NCBI RefSeq assembly: GCF_040372805.1
Contig: NZ_BAABWJ010000010.1
Span: forward strand, 130,313 to 194,312
DNA length: 64,000 bases
Direction of reading: 5' to 3'
Source: Pseudoteredinibacter isoporae_A
GTDB lineage: Bacteria > Pseudomonadota > Gammaproteobacteria > Pseudomonadales > Cellvibrionaceae
Part shown: positions 17,672 through 25,418 of the stretch, one piece after another
Numbering within the stretch: the first letter of the stretch is position 1
How the letters are laid out: each line of letters begins with the position of its first letter
Position numbers and translations under genes: made by a program
Notes under the pieces: model-generated
Seen by the model: the letters and a program-made list of their open reading frames with translations, nothing else
Told to the model about the DNA's origin: nothing
The model's database searches: none

Positions 17672-17710
17672 ATCGGCCAGCTCGCATACGCGGGCTGGCC
17701 GATTGTGTTT
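17672..17710 (+). terminator. Terminator-like hairpin after eno
   Basis: ATCGGCCAGC and GCTGGCCGAT form a perfect 10-bp stem with a 12-base loop (itself with CGC/GCG), followed by TGTGTTTT. It probably ends or attenuates the pyrG-kdsA-eno transcript before ftsB. Confidence 0.7.
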
Positions 17711-17802
17711 TATGGCTATTCACAGTTTGTGCAAAACTGTTTACCCTTAATGCCAATTAACTGTTCCCTGGAAACCCTTGAACACCATCAGGTACCTCAA
17801 TT

Positions 17803-18093
17803 GTGAATGCCGTTAAATGGATAAGCCTACTGCTATTGCTGCTCTTTTTGGGGCTGCAGTACCGCTTGTGGGTGGGCGAGGGAAGCCTGGCGCATATCGC
17901 TCGACTGGAGCGTGAACTTGAGCAGCAGGAGCAGACCAATGAACGCCTCAAGCAACGCAATAAATTGCTGGAAGTCGAAGTGGAAGCGCTGCGTAAAGGC
18001 AATGAAGCGATCGAAGAAAAAGCCCGCCGCGATATGGGCATGATCAAGGAAGGCGAAACCTTCTATATGGTTGTGGAGCCCAAGGATTCATGA
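17803..18093 (+). CDS. ftsB: Cell-division protein FtsB
   Basis: 96 residues from a GTG at 17803, with an AGGTA ribosome site. FtsB is a bitopic divisome protein that forms a complex with FtsL and FtsQ. The single membrane helix spans about residues 6-22. A leucine-zipper-type coiled coil follows (~30-65, 'LERELEQQEQTNERLKQRNKLLEVEVEAL'; the register is visible although cut here), and a short periplasmic tail 'RRDMGMIKEGETFYMVV' is typical. It sits between eno and ispD as in Pseudomonas and E. coli relatives, and overlaps the ispD start by four bases (ATGA). Confidence 0.95.
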   Translation: MNAVKWISLLLLLLFLGLQYRLWVGEGSLAHIARLERELEQQEQTNERLKQRNKLLEVEVEALRKGNEAIEEKARRDMGMIKEGETFYMVVEPKDS

Positions 18094-18794
18094 GCACCCG
18101 ATATTGGGCGGTGGTGCCCGCCGCCGGGATAGGTTCGCGCATGGCCAGCGATCGTCCCAAGCAGTACCTGTCTTTGCAGTCTAAAACCGTTATTGAGCAT
18201 TCCCTGGCGCATCTGCTTTCCCATGAAATGATTGAAGCGGTGTATGTGCCCTTGGCTGAACACGATGCCTACTGGTCTGAATTGACGATCAGCCATCACC
18301 CCAAAATCAAATCCTTACCGGGCGGTCGAGAGCGAGCCGATTCGGTTTTGAATGCCTTGAATGCCATTGGACATGTGGCGGCTGAGCAGGACTGGGTGCT
18401 GGTGCACGATGCCGCTCGCCCGTGTTTGCGAGCGCAAAGCCTGGATCAGATGATTCGCCAGCTGAGCGAAGACGTGACCGGGGGTATCCTGGCCAATCCA
18501 GTGAATGACACGATTAAAAAAGTGGTGCAGGGCAATGAGATTCGTGAGACGGTTGATCGCCGTCAGTTATGGCAGGCTCAGACACCACAGATGTTTCGCT
18601 TCGGGCGATTGCGAGACAGTTTACAAGGTGCATTAGAGGCCGGCGCGAACATTACCGATGAAGCCAGTGCCATAGAATGGGCGGGGTACTCCGCTAAAGT
18701 GATTAATGGCCCGAGTGACAATATCAAGATTACACGTGCTGAAGATTTGCCTTTGGCAGAATTTATTCTGGGGCGCCAGCGACCGCCTCTTTAA
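18090..18794 (+). CDS. ispD: 2-C-methyl-D-erythritol 4-phosphate cytidylyltransferase
   Basis: 234 residues. Third step of the MEP isoprenoid pathway: CTP plus MEP gives CDP-ME. The nucleotide-binding 'VVPAAGIGSRMASDRPKQYL' is at residues ~8-27. 'LVHDAARPC' and 'DNIKITRAEDLPLAE' match the family. Its start overlaps the ftsB stop, and ispF follows 38 bases later with its own strong ribosome site, so ftsB-ispD-ispF-truD probably form one transcription unit. Confidence 0.97.
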   Translation: MSTRYWAVVPAAGIGSRMASDRPKQYLSLQSKTVIEHSLAHLLSHEMIEAVYVPLAEHDAYWSELTISHHPKIKSLPGGRERADSVLNALNAIGHVAAEQDWVLVHDAARPCLRAQSLDQMIRQLSEDVTGGILANPVNDTIKKVVQGNEIRETVDRRQLWQAQTPQMFRFGRLRDSLQGALEAGANITDEASAIEWAGYSAKVINGPSDNIKITRAEDLPLAEFILGRQRPPL

Positions 18795-18832
18795 ATCAGA
18801 GGCCTCTTCTGGAAAATAAGAAAGGAGCCAGT

Positions 18833-19330
18833 GTGGCGACAGCAATACGAGTTGGACAGGGGTATGATGTCCACGCCTTTGAAGCGAACGAGCCGTTCAA
18901 AACGCATATCATGATTGGCGGGGTCAGCATTGATCATGAGCGTGGTCTGAAAGCACATTCTGATGGTGACGTTTTATTGCATGCCCTCTGTGATGCGCTT
19001 TTAGGCGCGGCAGGGCTCGGGGATATTGGCAAGCACTTTCCGGATACCGATACGCAGTACAAAGGCATTGATAGTCGAGAGTTGCTGAGATTAGTGGTCC
19101 AGAAATTGTCCGAGTTACAGTATCAGCTGGTCAATGCCGACATGACTATTGTGGCTGAAGCGCCCAAAATGGCTCCCCATATTTCTGCCATGCGCGAACG
19201 CATTAGTGCGGATTGTGCCTGCGACCCTGGGGCCATCAATGTGAAAGCAACCACTACTGAAAAGTTGGGCTTTGCTGGACGCAAGGAAGGTATCGCCGCT
19301 TATGCCGTCGTCCTGATTGAAAAGGCGTAA
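18833..19330 (+). CDS. ispF: 2-C-methyl-D-erythritol 2,4-cyclodiphosphate synthase
   Basis: 165 residues from a GTG at 18833, preceded by AAAGGAG. IspF cyclises CDP-ME-2-phosphate to ME-cPP in the MEP pathway. The metal ligands Asp12 and His14 lie in 'VGQGYDVHAF'. 'HSDGDVLLHALCDALLGAAGLGDIGKHFPD' and 'VKATTTEKLGFAGRKEGI' are diagnostic (shown in two parts, shortened here). The ispDF pair as neighbours is the standard gammaproteobacterial arrangement. Confidence 0.97.
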   Translation: MATAIRVGQGYDVHAFEANEPFKTHIMIGGVSIDHERGLKAHSDGDVLLHALCDALLGAAGLGDIGKHFPDTDTQYKGIDSRELLRLVVQKLSELQYQLVNADMTIVAEAPKMAPHISAMRERISADCACDPGAINVKATTTEKLGFAGRKEGIAAYAVVLIEKA

Positions 19331-19377
19331 CCGCCAACCCCAGCCTTTGGAAACAGAGTCCTACTGGATCGAACAAC

Positions 19378-20349
19378 GTGACCGAACTGAATGTAAATTT
19401 TTCGTATGCCTATGGTGAGCCTTTGGGGAGCGCCGGCTTTCGCTGTGAATTTGAAGACTTTCAAGTCTATGAGCGGCTGCCTCGAGAGCCAGAAGGTGAG
19501 GGGGAGCATGTCTATCTGTATGTTCGCAAAACCAATAACAACACGGCCTGGATTGCCAAACAGCTCGCCAAAGCCGCGGGTATCCAGAATATGGATGTGG
19601 GCTACGCCGGGCTGAAAGATCGCCGTGCGGTGACAGAGCAGTGGTTTAGTCTGTACATGCCTAAAGGCATTGAACCGGATTGGCGAAATCTCGACATCCA
19701 GGGCACCGAGGTGCTGACGGTCACCCGTGGTCGCAGCAAATTACGCCGGGGCGATCATGCTGATAACCGTTTTGTAATCCGCTTGCGTCAACCCGATGCC
19801 GAGTTGGAGGCACTGGAAGCTCGTTTGTCTTTGCTTGCTCAAGGTGTGCCCAATTATTTTGGTGAGCAGCGCTTTGGCGCCGATGGCGGAAACCTCCAAC
19901 GTGCTGCCCAGTGGTTTGATGAAGGCGTCAGCATTCGCAATCGTCAACAAAAGAAATTCATCGTGTCGGCGGCACGTTCCTACCTCTTCAATCGCGTTTT
20001 GAGCGAACGTGTTCAGAACGGCAGCTGGCAGAGCATCTTGGCAGGCGAATGCTTACTTGACGGTAAGGCCTCTGGGCCGATGTGGGGGCGCGGACGCCTG
20101 GAATCCACGGCTGAGGTGCTGGCATTGGAAGAACGGGTGCTCGCCTCTATGGGGAACTGGTGTGAACGCCTGGAGCACCTGGGCCTGCGCCAGGACCGGC
20201 GAGCTTTGGCTCTGCGAGCCATCGATTTGAAATGGCAGTGGCAGGATGGAGATCTGGAGTTGCAGTTCAGGCTGCCGCCCGGTGCTTATGCGACGTCATT
20301 ATTGCGCGAATTATGTCATTTGGAGCAGCCCGAAATAGTCGAAGAGTAG
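19378..20349 (+). CDS. truD: tRNA pseudouridine(13) synthase TruD
   Basis: 323 residues from a GTG at 19378; the ribosome site is poor. TruD makes pseudouridine 13 in tRNA-Glu. The catalytic Asp81 lies in 'VGYAGLKDRRAVTEQWFS'. 'RGRSKLRRGDHADNRFVIRLR' and 'PNYFGEQRFG' are conserved, and the C-terminus 'LPPGAYATSLLRELC' completes the fold. The usual next gene, surE, is absent: only 98 bases separate the truD stop from pcm. Confidence 0.95.
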   Translation: MTELNVNFSYAYGEPLGSAGFRCEFEDFQVYERLPREPEGEGEHVYLYVRKTNNNTAWIAKQLAKAAGIQNMDVGYAGLKDRRAVTEQWFSLYMPKGIEPDWRNLDIQGTEVLTVTRGRSKLRRGDHADNRFVIRLRQPDAELEALEARLSLLAQGVPNYFGEQRFGADGGNLQRAAQWFDEGVSIRNRQQKKFIVSAARSYLFNRVLSERVQNGSWQSILAGECLLDGKASGPMWGRGRLESTAEVLALEERVLASMGNWCERLEHLGLRQDRRALALRAIDLKWQWQDGDLELQFRLPPGAYATSLLRELCHLEQPEIVEE

Positions 20350-20447
20350 GGCAACTATGGTATATTGCGGGGTTTAGCCGCCAGCTGTTGGTGAGAGTTG
20401 TGAGAGAACAGCGAGGGCGTGGTAAGAGTGTTAATTAAGGACAGTGT

Positions 20448-21122
20448 GTGAACCAGAATTTACTGCAAGGCTTGGGGATGACCTCCCAGCGTACCCGAGA
20501 GCGTTTGGTGCAAAGACTGATGGACCAGGGCGTCTCCAATTGGGAAGTGTTGGATGTAATGCGCAATACCCCGCGCCATATCTTTCTGGATGAAGCGCTC
20601 TCACACCGAGCTTACGAAGACACGGCCTTGCCCATCGGATTTGGGCAAACCCTGTCCCAGCCTTATATCGTTGCCCGCATGACTGAAATACTGCTCGGCG
20701 CCGCTGGCAGTTTGGATAAAGTGCTTGAAGTTGGCACCGGCTCCGGTTTTCAAACCAGCGTTCTAGCGCAACTCGTGAAACAGGTTTACAGCGTAGAACG
20801 CATTAAGCCCCTGCAGGACAAAGCCAAGCAACGATTGCGTGATCTGGGATTGCGCAATGTACGTTTCAAGCACACGGATGGCGGCTTTGGTTGGCCTGAA
20901 GTGGGTCCGTTTAATGCCATACTCAGTGCCGCTGCACCTCAGATTATGCCCAAAGAACTTCTGGCTCAGTTGGCGCCCAATGGGGTGCTGGTGATTCCGA
21001 TCGGGGGGGAGCAACAGGAGTTGCATCTAGTCATGCGCGATGGCGACAGTGATAACTTTATTACCCAGATACTTGAGCCGGTTAAATTCGTGCCCCTGAA
21101 GTCTGGAACGATCGATGCCTGA
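20448..21122 (+). CDS. pcm: Protein-L-isoaspartate O-methyltransferase
   Basis: 224 residues from a GTG at 20448, after AAGGA. Pcm uses S-adenosylmethionine to methylate isoaspartyl residues in aged proteins and so starts their repair. 'MTSQRTRERLVQRL', 'FLDEALSHRAYEDTALPIGFGQTLSQP' (shortened) and the SAM motif 'VLEVGTGSGFQTSVLAQL' are visible. It normally follows surE and precedes nlpD-rpoS. Here surE is missing and a DUF368 gene starts inside its last codons (8-base overlap). Confidence 0.95.
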   Translation: MNQNLLQGLGMTSQRTRERLVQRLMDQGVSNWEVLDVMRNTPRHIFLDEALSHRAYEDTALPIGFGQTLSQPYIVARMTEILLGAAGSLDKVLEVGTGSGFQTSVLAQLVKQVYSVERIKPLQDKAKQRLRDLGLRNVRFKHTDGGFGWPEVGPFNAILSAAAPQIMPKELLAQLAPNGVLVIPIGGEQQELHLVMRDGDSDNFITQILEPVKFVPLKSGTIDA

Positions 21123-22068
21123 GTTCGGCCATCGACGCAATACTAAACAATACGTCGGTCTGGTTGCCAAAGGCATGGCAATGGGCGCGGCAGATGTGGT
21201 ACCGGGGGTATCTGGCGGTACGGTAGCGTTTATCAGTGGCATCTACACTGAGTTAATTGATTCCCTTCGCTCCATCAAGCCCGGCCTGGTACTGACCCTG
21301 TTTAAAGAAGGCCCCTTAGCTGTCTGGCGAGAAGTGAATGGCCCTTTTCTGGCGGCGGTATTTGGCGGAATCTTGCTCAGCGTATTCTCACTGGCCAAAC
21401 TGATCAGTGCAGCCCTGGCTCACTATCCTATCTTTATCTGGTCTTTCTTCTTCGGTTTGATCCTGGCATCGGCGGTCCTGCTCTGGCGACAGATATCGGA
21501 ACACAGTTTAGCGACCATGGGGGCATTGGTTTTAGGTGCGTTTGCGGCCTATGCGGTATCCAAATTGGGGTTTAGTGAGTTGGAAGTGTCGCCGCTGGTC
21601 TTGTTCGGAGGCGGCGCCCTGGCCATTTGCGCAATGATTTTACCGGGCATCTCCGGTGGTTTTATTTTGTTGATGTTGGGTTTGTACCAGCCAGTTATTG
21701 ATTCCATTAAGAACCTTGAGATTCTCAATCTACTCTATGTCGCCGCTGGTGCAGCGATAGGACTTGTCGCTTTTTCCCACGTGTTGTCGTTTTTATTGCA
21801 CCGCTTTCGTGCACTGACCATGGCCAGCTTGACCGGTTTTCTGTTCGGATCATTAAATTTAATCTGGCCCTGGAAGCAGGTCATCAGCGCTCGAATCAAT
21901 AGCAAAGGGATTGAGGTGCCACTGCTTCAGGAGAATGTGTTGCCTGGTCAATTTGAGTTGCTGACAGGCATGCCATCACATTCCCTATTGGCGGGTTGTT
22001 TTTGCGCCATAGGCTTGCTCTTAGTGATACTTTTGGAGAAATGGGGAAATAAAGAGCAAAATTTCTGA
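21115..22068 (+). CDS. DUF368 membrane protein, PopT-type polyprenyl-phosphate translocase
   Basis: 317 residues with eight or more hydrophobic segments. The N-terminal 'GMAMGAADVVPGVSGGTVAFISGIY' and the second-half echo 'MILPGISGGFILLMLGLY' are the paired re-entrant motifs of DUF368. Members of this family (PopT) were recently shown to return undecaprenyl phosphate across the cytoplasmic membrane for envelope synthesis. The start overlaps the pcm stop, so it is translationally coupled. It occupies the space between pcm and nlpD. The family assignment is firm; the transport role is by family. Confidence 0.9.
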   Translation: MPEFGHRRNTKQYVGLVAKGMAMGAADVVPGVSGGTVAFISGIYTELIDSLRSIKPGLVLTLFKEGPLAVWREVNGPFLAAVFGGILLSVFSLAKLISAALAHYPIFIWSFFFGLILASAVLLWRQISEHSLATMGALVLGAFAAYAVSKLGFSELEVSPLVLFGGGALAICAMILPGISGGFILLMLGLYQPVIDSIKNLEILNLLYVAAGAAIGLVAFSHVLSFLLHRFRALTMASLTGFLFGSLNLIWPWKQVISARINSKGIEVPLLQENVLPGQFELLTGMPSHSLLAGCFCAIGLLLVILLEKWGNKEQNF

Positions 22069-22266
22069 TCGAGAAAACGATCACTAAAACGATGTATCTC
22101 GGAAAAACGACTTTAGTTCCTGAAATTAACGACTTTTGCTAGGGTGTTTTTAGATTGTTTTGTTATTGATTGTTCTGTTTAATCACAGAAAATCATAATA
22201 ATTTGCTAGAGTTCTGACTGTAGTAGTGACTTAAATCACAACTTTAGTATGAAACGGGGGAGAGCC

Positions 22267-23103
22267 ATGAAGTTAGGGCTGTTCAATATATTGATCACTC
22301 TGCTTTTGCTTGCCTGCTCAACAGGCGGGCATATTGCCCCTGTTCAAGAAAGAAAACAACCTCCGAGCCAAAAGATTGGACACCATGTCGTCAGCCAAGG
22401 CGAAACCCTCTACGCGATCGCGTGGCGCTATGGGGTGGATGTCAAAACTTTAGCTCAACGTAACGGTTTATCAAGCCCTTACACCATTTTCCCCGGTCAA
22501 AAGCTGTCCCTTTGGACCAGCAATTCCAGTCGCAAAACGCCTCGTCAGCTTGCGAAAACCAGCAAAAGCGCCCCCAAAGCAGTTCCTAAATCCAGCAGCA
22601 GTAAACCTAAAAAACCGAAGACGAAAACTAAATCGGCTCCCAAAGTGGCTTCAGGCGCCACAAGCAAGCCGCGTTCAAAAACAAACACACGGCCCGGGTC
22701 TCCTAAGAAAAGCCAAACTCAGAGCCAAGCTGGAATTTCCTGGCGTTGGCCCGCTAAGGGGCGCTTACTCGCGCGCTTTAGCGGGCCGAACGGGCTGAAC
22801 AAGGGTATTGATATTGCCGGTAATTTGGGAGAGCCTGTTGTCTCTGCCGCTTCTGGACGCGTTGTATACGCCGGCAATGGATTGCGGGGTTATGGCTTGT
22901 TATTGATCATCAAACACAATGAACAATACCTTAGTGCCTACGCCCATAATAATAAGTTGCGTGTAAAGGAAGGCGATATCGTTAAAGGCGGGCAGAGAAT
23001 TGCCGACATAGGATCAAGTGGTGCTAATCGAATGAAGTTGCACTTCGAGATTCGAAAAAACGGCAAATCGGTCAACCCCTTAAGTTACTTACCCAAACGT
23101 TAA
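22267..23103 (+). CDS. nlpD: Murein hydrolase activator NlpD (LysM + degenerate M23)
   Basis: The start is set at the ATG at 22267, with GGGGGAGA directly upstream (frame open from 22249), giving 278 residues. A lipoprotein signal ends at 'LLLACS' (Cys ~18). A LysM domain ('HHVVSQGETLYAIAWRYGVDV ... FPGQKLSLW') is followed by a Lys/Pro/Ser linker and a LytM/M23 domain. Metal ligands are lost: 'NKGIDIAG' in place of His-x-Gly-x-Asp, and 'KLHFEIR' in place of His-x-His. This is as in NlpD proteins that activate the amidase AmiC instead of cutting murein. In related bacteria the main rpoS promoter lies inside nlpD. Confidence 0.93.
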   Translation: MKLGLFNILITLLLLACSTGGHIAPVQERKQPPSQKIGHHVVSQGETLYAIAWRYGVDVKTLAQRNGLSSPYTIFPGQKLSLWTSNSSRKTPRQLAKTSKSAPKAVPKSSSSKPKKPKTKTKSAPKVASGATSKPRSKTNTRPGSPKKSQTQSQAGISWRWPAKGRLLARFSGPNGLNKGIDIAGNLGEPVVSAASGRVVYAGNGLRGYGLLLIIKHNEQYLSAYAHNNKLRVKEGDIVKGGQRIADIGSSGANRMKLHFEIRKNGKSVNPLSYLPKR

Positions 23104-23198
23104 TGGGTTGATGTGGAGAGTTAAGACCAGCGTTGCCGATTGAGACACCACAGGCATTGCTAGCGACCCAGGAAGGGTGGGTGCATGCGAGTCTTAGG

Positions 23199-23218
23199 TG
23201 TGGAAGCCAGATTCCACA
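23199..23218 (+). promoter_or_regulatory. Hairpin in the rpoS leader
   Basis: TGTGGAA-GCCAGA-TTCCACA is a perfect 7-bp stem with a 6-base loop, 34 bases before the rpoS start. It could influence translation or stability of the nlpD-rpoS message. Confidence 0.4.
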
Positions 23219-23251
23219 AACACTAATTTGAAATAAGGTACAGGTATCGAC

Positions 23252-24205
23252 ATGGCAGTCCAGAATCAAGAAACACATGTTGGTAAAGCAGAGTCGGATC
23301 CTATTGTAAAAGCTGATGGTGGAGAGGCATTAACCACCCTTCCACCAGATGAGCGCGACAGTAAGTCGTTTGACGCTACCCAGTTGTATCTCAATGAGAT
23401 TGGTTTCTCCCCCCTGCTTAGTGCAGAAGAAGAAGTATACTTCTCACGTTTGGCTCTAAAGGGCGATGAGGCAGCGCGTAAGCGTATGATTGAGAGTAAT
23501 TTACGCTTGGTAGTGAAGATCGCTCGTCGTTATGTAAGTCGTGGCCTGGCACTGTTGGATTTAATCGAAGAGGGCAATTTGGGGCTGATTCGAGCGGTCG
23601 AAAAATTTGACCCGGAACGTGGATTCCGCTTCTCCACCTACGCCACCTGGTGGATACGCCAGACTATTGAACGTGCCATTATGAATCAGACGCGAACCAT
23701 TCGTTTGCCGATTCATGTGGTCAAAGAATTGAATGTATACCTACGTGCGGCCCGTGAATTAACTCAGAAGTTGGATCACGAGCCAAGCCCGGAAGAAATC
23801 GCTAAGCTGCTGGATAAGCCGGTAGCCGATGTTGAAAAAATGCTGGGTTTGAATGAGCGCGTCACCTCCATTGATAACCCAGTGGGGCCAAGTTCAGAAA
23901 AGACCTTGTCGGAAACGATTCCCGACCAACACGTATCGGATCCATCGACATTATTGCAAAACAGCGACCTGCATCAGAATCTGGATTCCTGGTTGGACGA
24001 ATTGACTGAAAAGCAACGTGAAGTGGTTGCACGTCGTTTCGGACTGCGTGGCCATGAAACCAGCACACTGGAAGAAGTTGGGCGCGAGATTGGATTGACC
24101 CGTGAACGTGTCCGTCAAATTCAGGTTGAAGCACTGAAGCGCTTACGCGGTATTTTGGAGCAGCAAGGTTTGAACTCTGAAGCGTTGTTTGGCTCTCTGG
24201 GCTAA
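23252..24205 (+). CDS. rpoS: RNA polymerase sigma factor RpoS
   Basis: 317 residues. Master sigma factor for stationary phase and general stress. Region 1.2 begins 'DATQLYLNEIGFSPLL', region 2 contains 'RYVSRGLALLDLIEEGNLGL' and 'FSTYATWWIRQTIERAI', and region 4.2 is 'LEEVGREIGLTRERVRQIQ'. The short N-terminus and the place after nlpD identify it as RpoS rather than RpoD or RpoH. A 148-base leader with a hairpin lies upstream, and a strong terminator follows. Confidence 0.97.
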   Translation: MAVQNQETHVGKAESDPIVKADGGEALTTLPPDERDSKSFDATQLYLNEIGFSPLLSAEEEVYFSRLALKGDEAARKRMIESNLRLVVKIARRYVSRGLALLDLIEEGNLGLIRAVEKFDPERGFRFSTYATWWIRQTIERAIMNQTRTIRLPIHVVKELNVYLRAARELTQKLDHEPSPEEIAKLLDKPVADVEKMLGLNERVTSIDNPVGPSSEKTLSETIPDQHVSDPSTLLQNSDLHQNLDSWLDELTEKQREVVARRFGLRGHETSTLEEVGREIGLTRERVRQIQVEALKRLRGILEQQGLNSEALFGSLG

Positions 24206-24233
24206 CCTCGCTGCTTGACGACTCCTAGGTTTG

Positions 24234-24261
24234 AAAAGCCGCTTTTGAAGCGGCTTTTTTT
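24234..24261 (+). terminator. Rho-independent terminator of rpoS
   Basis: AAAGCCGCTT and AAGCGGCTTT form a perfect 10-bp stem with a 3-base loop, continuing into a T-run. It separates rpoS from the convergent phosphatase gene. Confidence 0.92.
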
Positions 24262-24298
24262 ATGGGTGACCATTGGGTGATGACATGGATACCCCACT

Positions 24299-24838
24299 TT
24301 ACAAGACCAGGCTTTCATCCTCTTTGCCGCCCTTGAGCAGACGGATGGATTGATCGGTTACTTCAAATTCCCACATCGAGCAATAATCTGGCCGGCACTG
24401 CATGACTCGGTCGTCGTTACGCGCGACAGAGACGACGGCATTGATCACCACAAAATGGCAAAAAATTATGCTGTCTGGTTGCTCGTACAGCGCGTTGAGA
24501 ATGCCTTCTCGCCAGCCCTTAACCTGACGTTCCTGTTCGGACCAATGTTGTCTGAATACCTGGCGTAGCCACAGGCCTCTATCGGCCAGGCTTCGATCGC
24601 CGGAAGGAATTTCAGTGAAACGAGTATCGATACTCGGCTGGATACCGGGCAGGGCAATACAGGCTGTTTCCTGCGCGCGAGCCTTGGGGCTACTCAGAAT
24701 CGCCGCACCCACAAAAGGAGTTAAGGCCTCCTGAATGCTGGCGGCTTGTAGTCGACCGGTCTCACTGAGCCCTGGATCGGTTTCTTCGCCCCAGCTGGCA
24801 GCTGCTTGGCCGTGGCGCACTAATATGATCTTGCTCAT
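24299..24838 (-). CDS. Histidine phosphatase superfamily protein
   Basis: 179 residues of the phosphoglycerate-mutase-like (branch 1 histidine phosphatase) family. The phospho-accepting His lies in 'ILVRHGQAA' (~5-13). 'SSPKARAQETA' supplies the second conserved Arg, and the C-terminal His is in 'IIFCHFVVINAV', where most members have His-Gly-Gly. That substitution may alter substrate choice. Substrate is unknown; relatives include SixA and CobC. Located between rpoS and fdxA, where Pseudomonas species carry the rsmZ small RNA instead. Confidence 0.85.
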   Translation of the reverse strand: MSKIILVRHGQAAASWGEETDPGLSETGRLQAASIQEALTPFVGAAILSSPKARAQETACIALPGIQPSIDTRFTEIPSGDRSLADRGLWLRQVFRQHWSEQERQVKGWREGILNALYEQPDSIIFCHFVVINAVVSVARNDDRVMQCRPDYCSMWEFEVTDQSIRLLKGGKEDESLVL

Positions 24839-24853
24839 AGGCTTTCAACAGGC

Positions 24854-24893
24854 ATAAAAAAAGGGCCGGAACCTGTGGGGTTCTGGCCCTTTT
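24854..24893 (-). terminator. Rho-independent terminator of fdxA
   Basis: On the minus strand AAAGGGCCAGAACC and GGTTCCGGCCCTT form a long stem with one mismatch and a short loop, followed by TTTTTTT. It lies right after the fdxA stop. Confidence 0.9.
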
Positions 24894-24903
24894 ATATCAT
24901 CTC

Positions 24904-25227
24904 TTAGCGTTCGAGATATTGTAGTTTGTTTTCGACGCCATCCCATTCTTCAGCGTCGGCTGGAGCGTCCTTTTTCTCGGTAATGTTCGGCCAGACTTCG
25001 GCCAATTCCGCGTTCAGCTCAACGTACACCTCTTGACCCTCTGGGACTTCATCTTCTGAGAAGATGGCATCTACAGGGCACTCGGGCTCACACAGAGCGC
25101 AATCAATACACTCGTCGGGGTGAATGACCAAAAAATTTGGGCCTTCATAAAAACAGTCTACCGGGCAGACTTCAACGCAATCTGTGTGTTTACACTTTAC
25201 ACAGTTGTCGGCAACGATAAATGTCAT
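24904..25227 (-). CDS. fdxA: 7Fe ferredoxin FdxA
   Basis: 107 residues with AAGGAG ribosome site. The first cluster ligands are in 'CVKCKHTDCVEVCPVDC' (Cys9, 12, 17, 21, 25) and the second in 'CIDCALCEPECP' (Cys40, 43, 46, 50). This is the pattern of a ferredoxin with one [3Fe-4S] and one [4Fe-4S] centre. It is a cytoplasmic electron carrier. The acidic C-terminal tail is typical of the Pseudomonas/Azotobacter FdxA group, and the place beside mutS is conserved there. Confidence 0.95.
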   Translation of the reverse strand: MTFIVADNCVKCKHTDCVEVCPVDCFYEGPNFLVIHPDECIDCALCEPECPVDAIFSEDEVPEGQEVYVELNAELAEVWPNITEKKDAPADAEEWDGVENKLQYLER

Positions 25228-25418
25228 GCTAGCTCCTTAATTATGCTTAGGCTAATCCGGCTCTTGTCGGCCTTTTTACAAATCGGCGCGCATTTTAGCA
25301 GTATTTTGTGCCGCTTTGTTGGTTCAATTCGGTCTAATTATAGACACATTTGATCTACTTGATTCAGAACAGCATAAAATTTCGCGAACTAAGAATCACT
25401 TAGATTTAGTCCCCGCTT

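Noticed and set aside
24839..24903. Possible rsmZ-type small RNA between rpoS and fdxA
   Set aside because: Only the fdxA terminator is present; no series of GGA motifs in loops.
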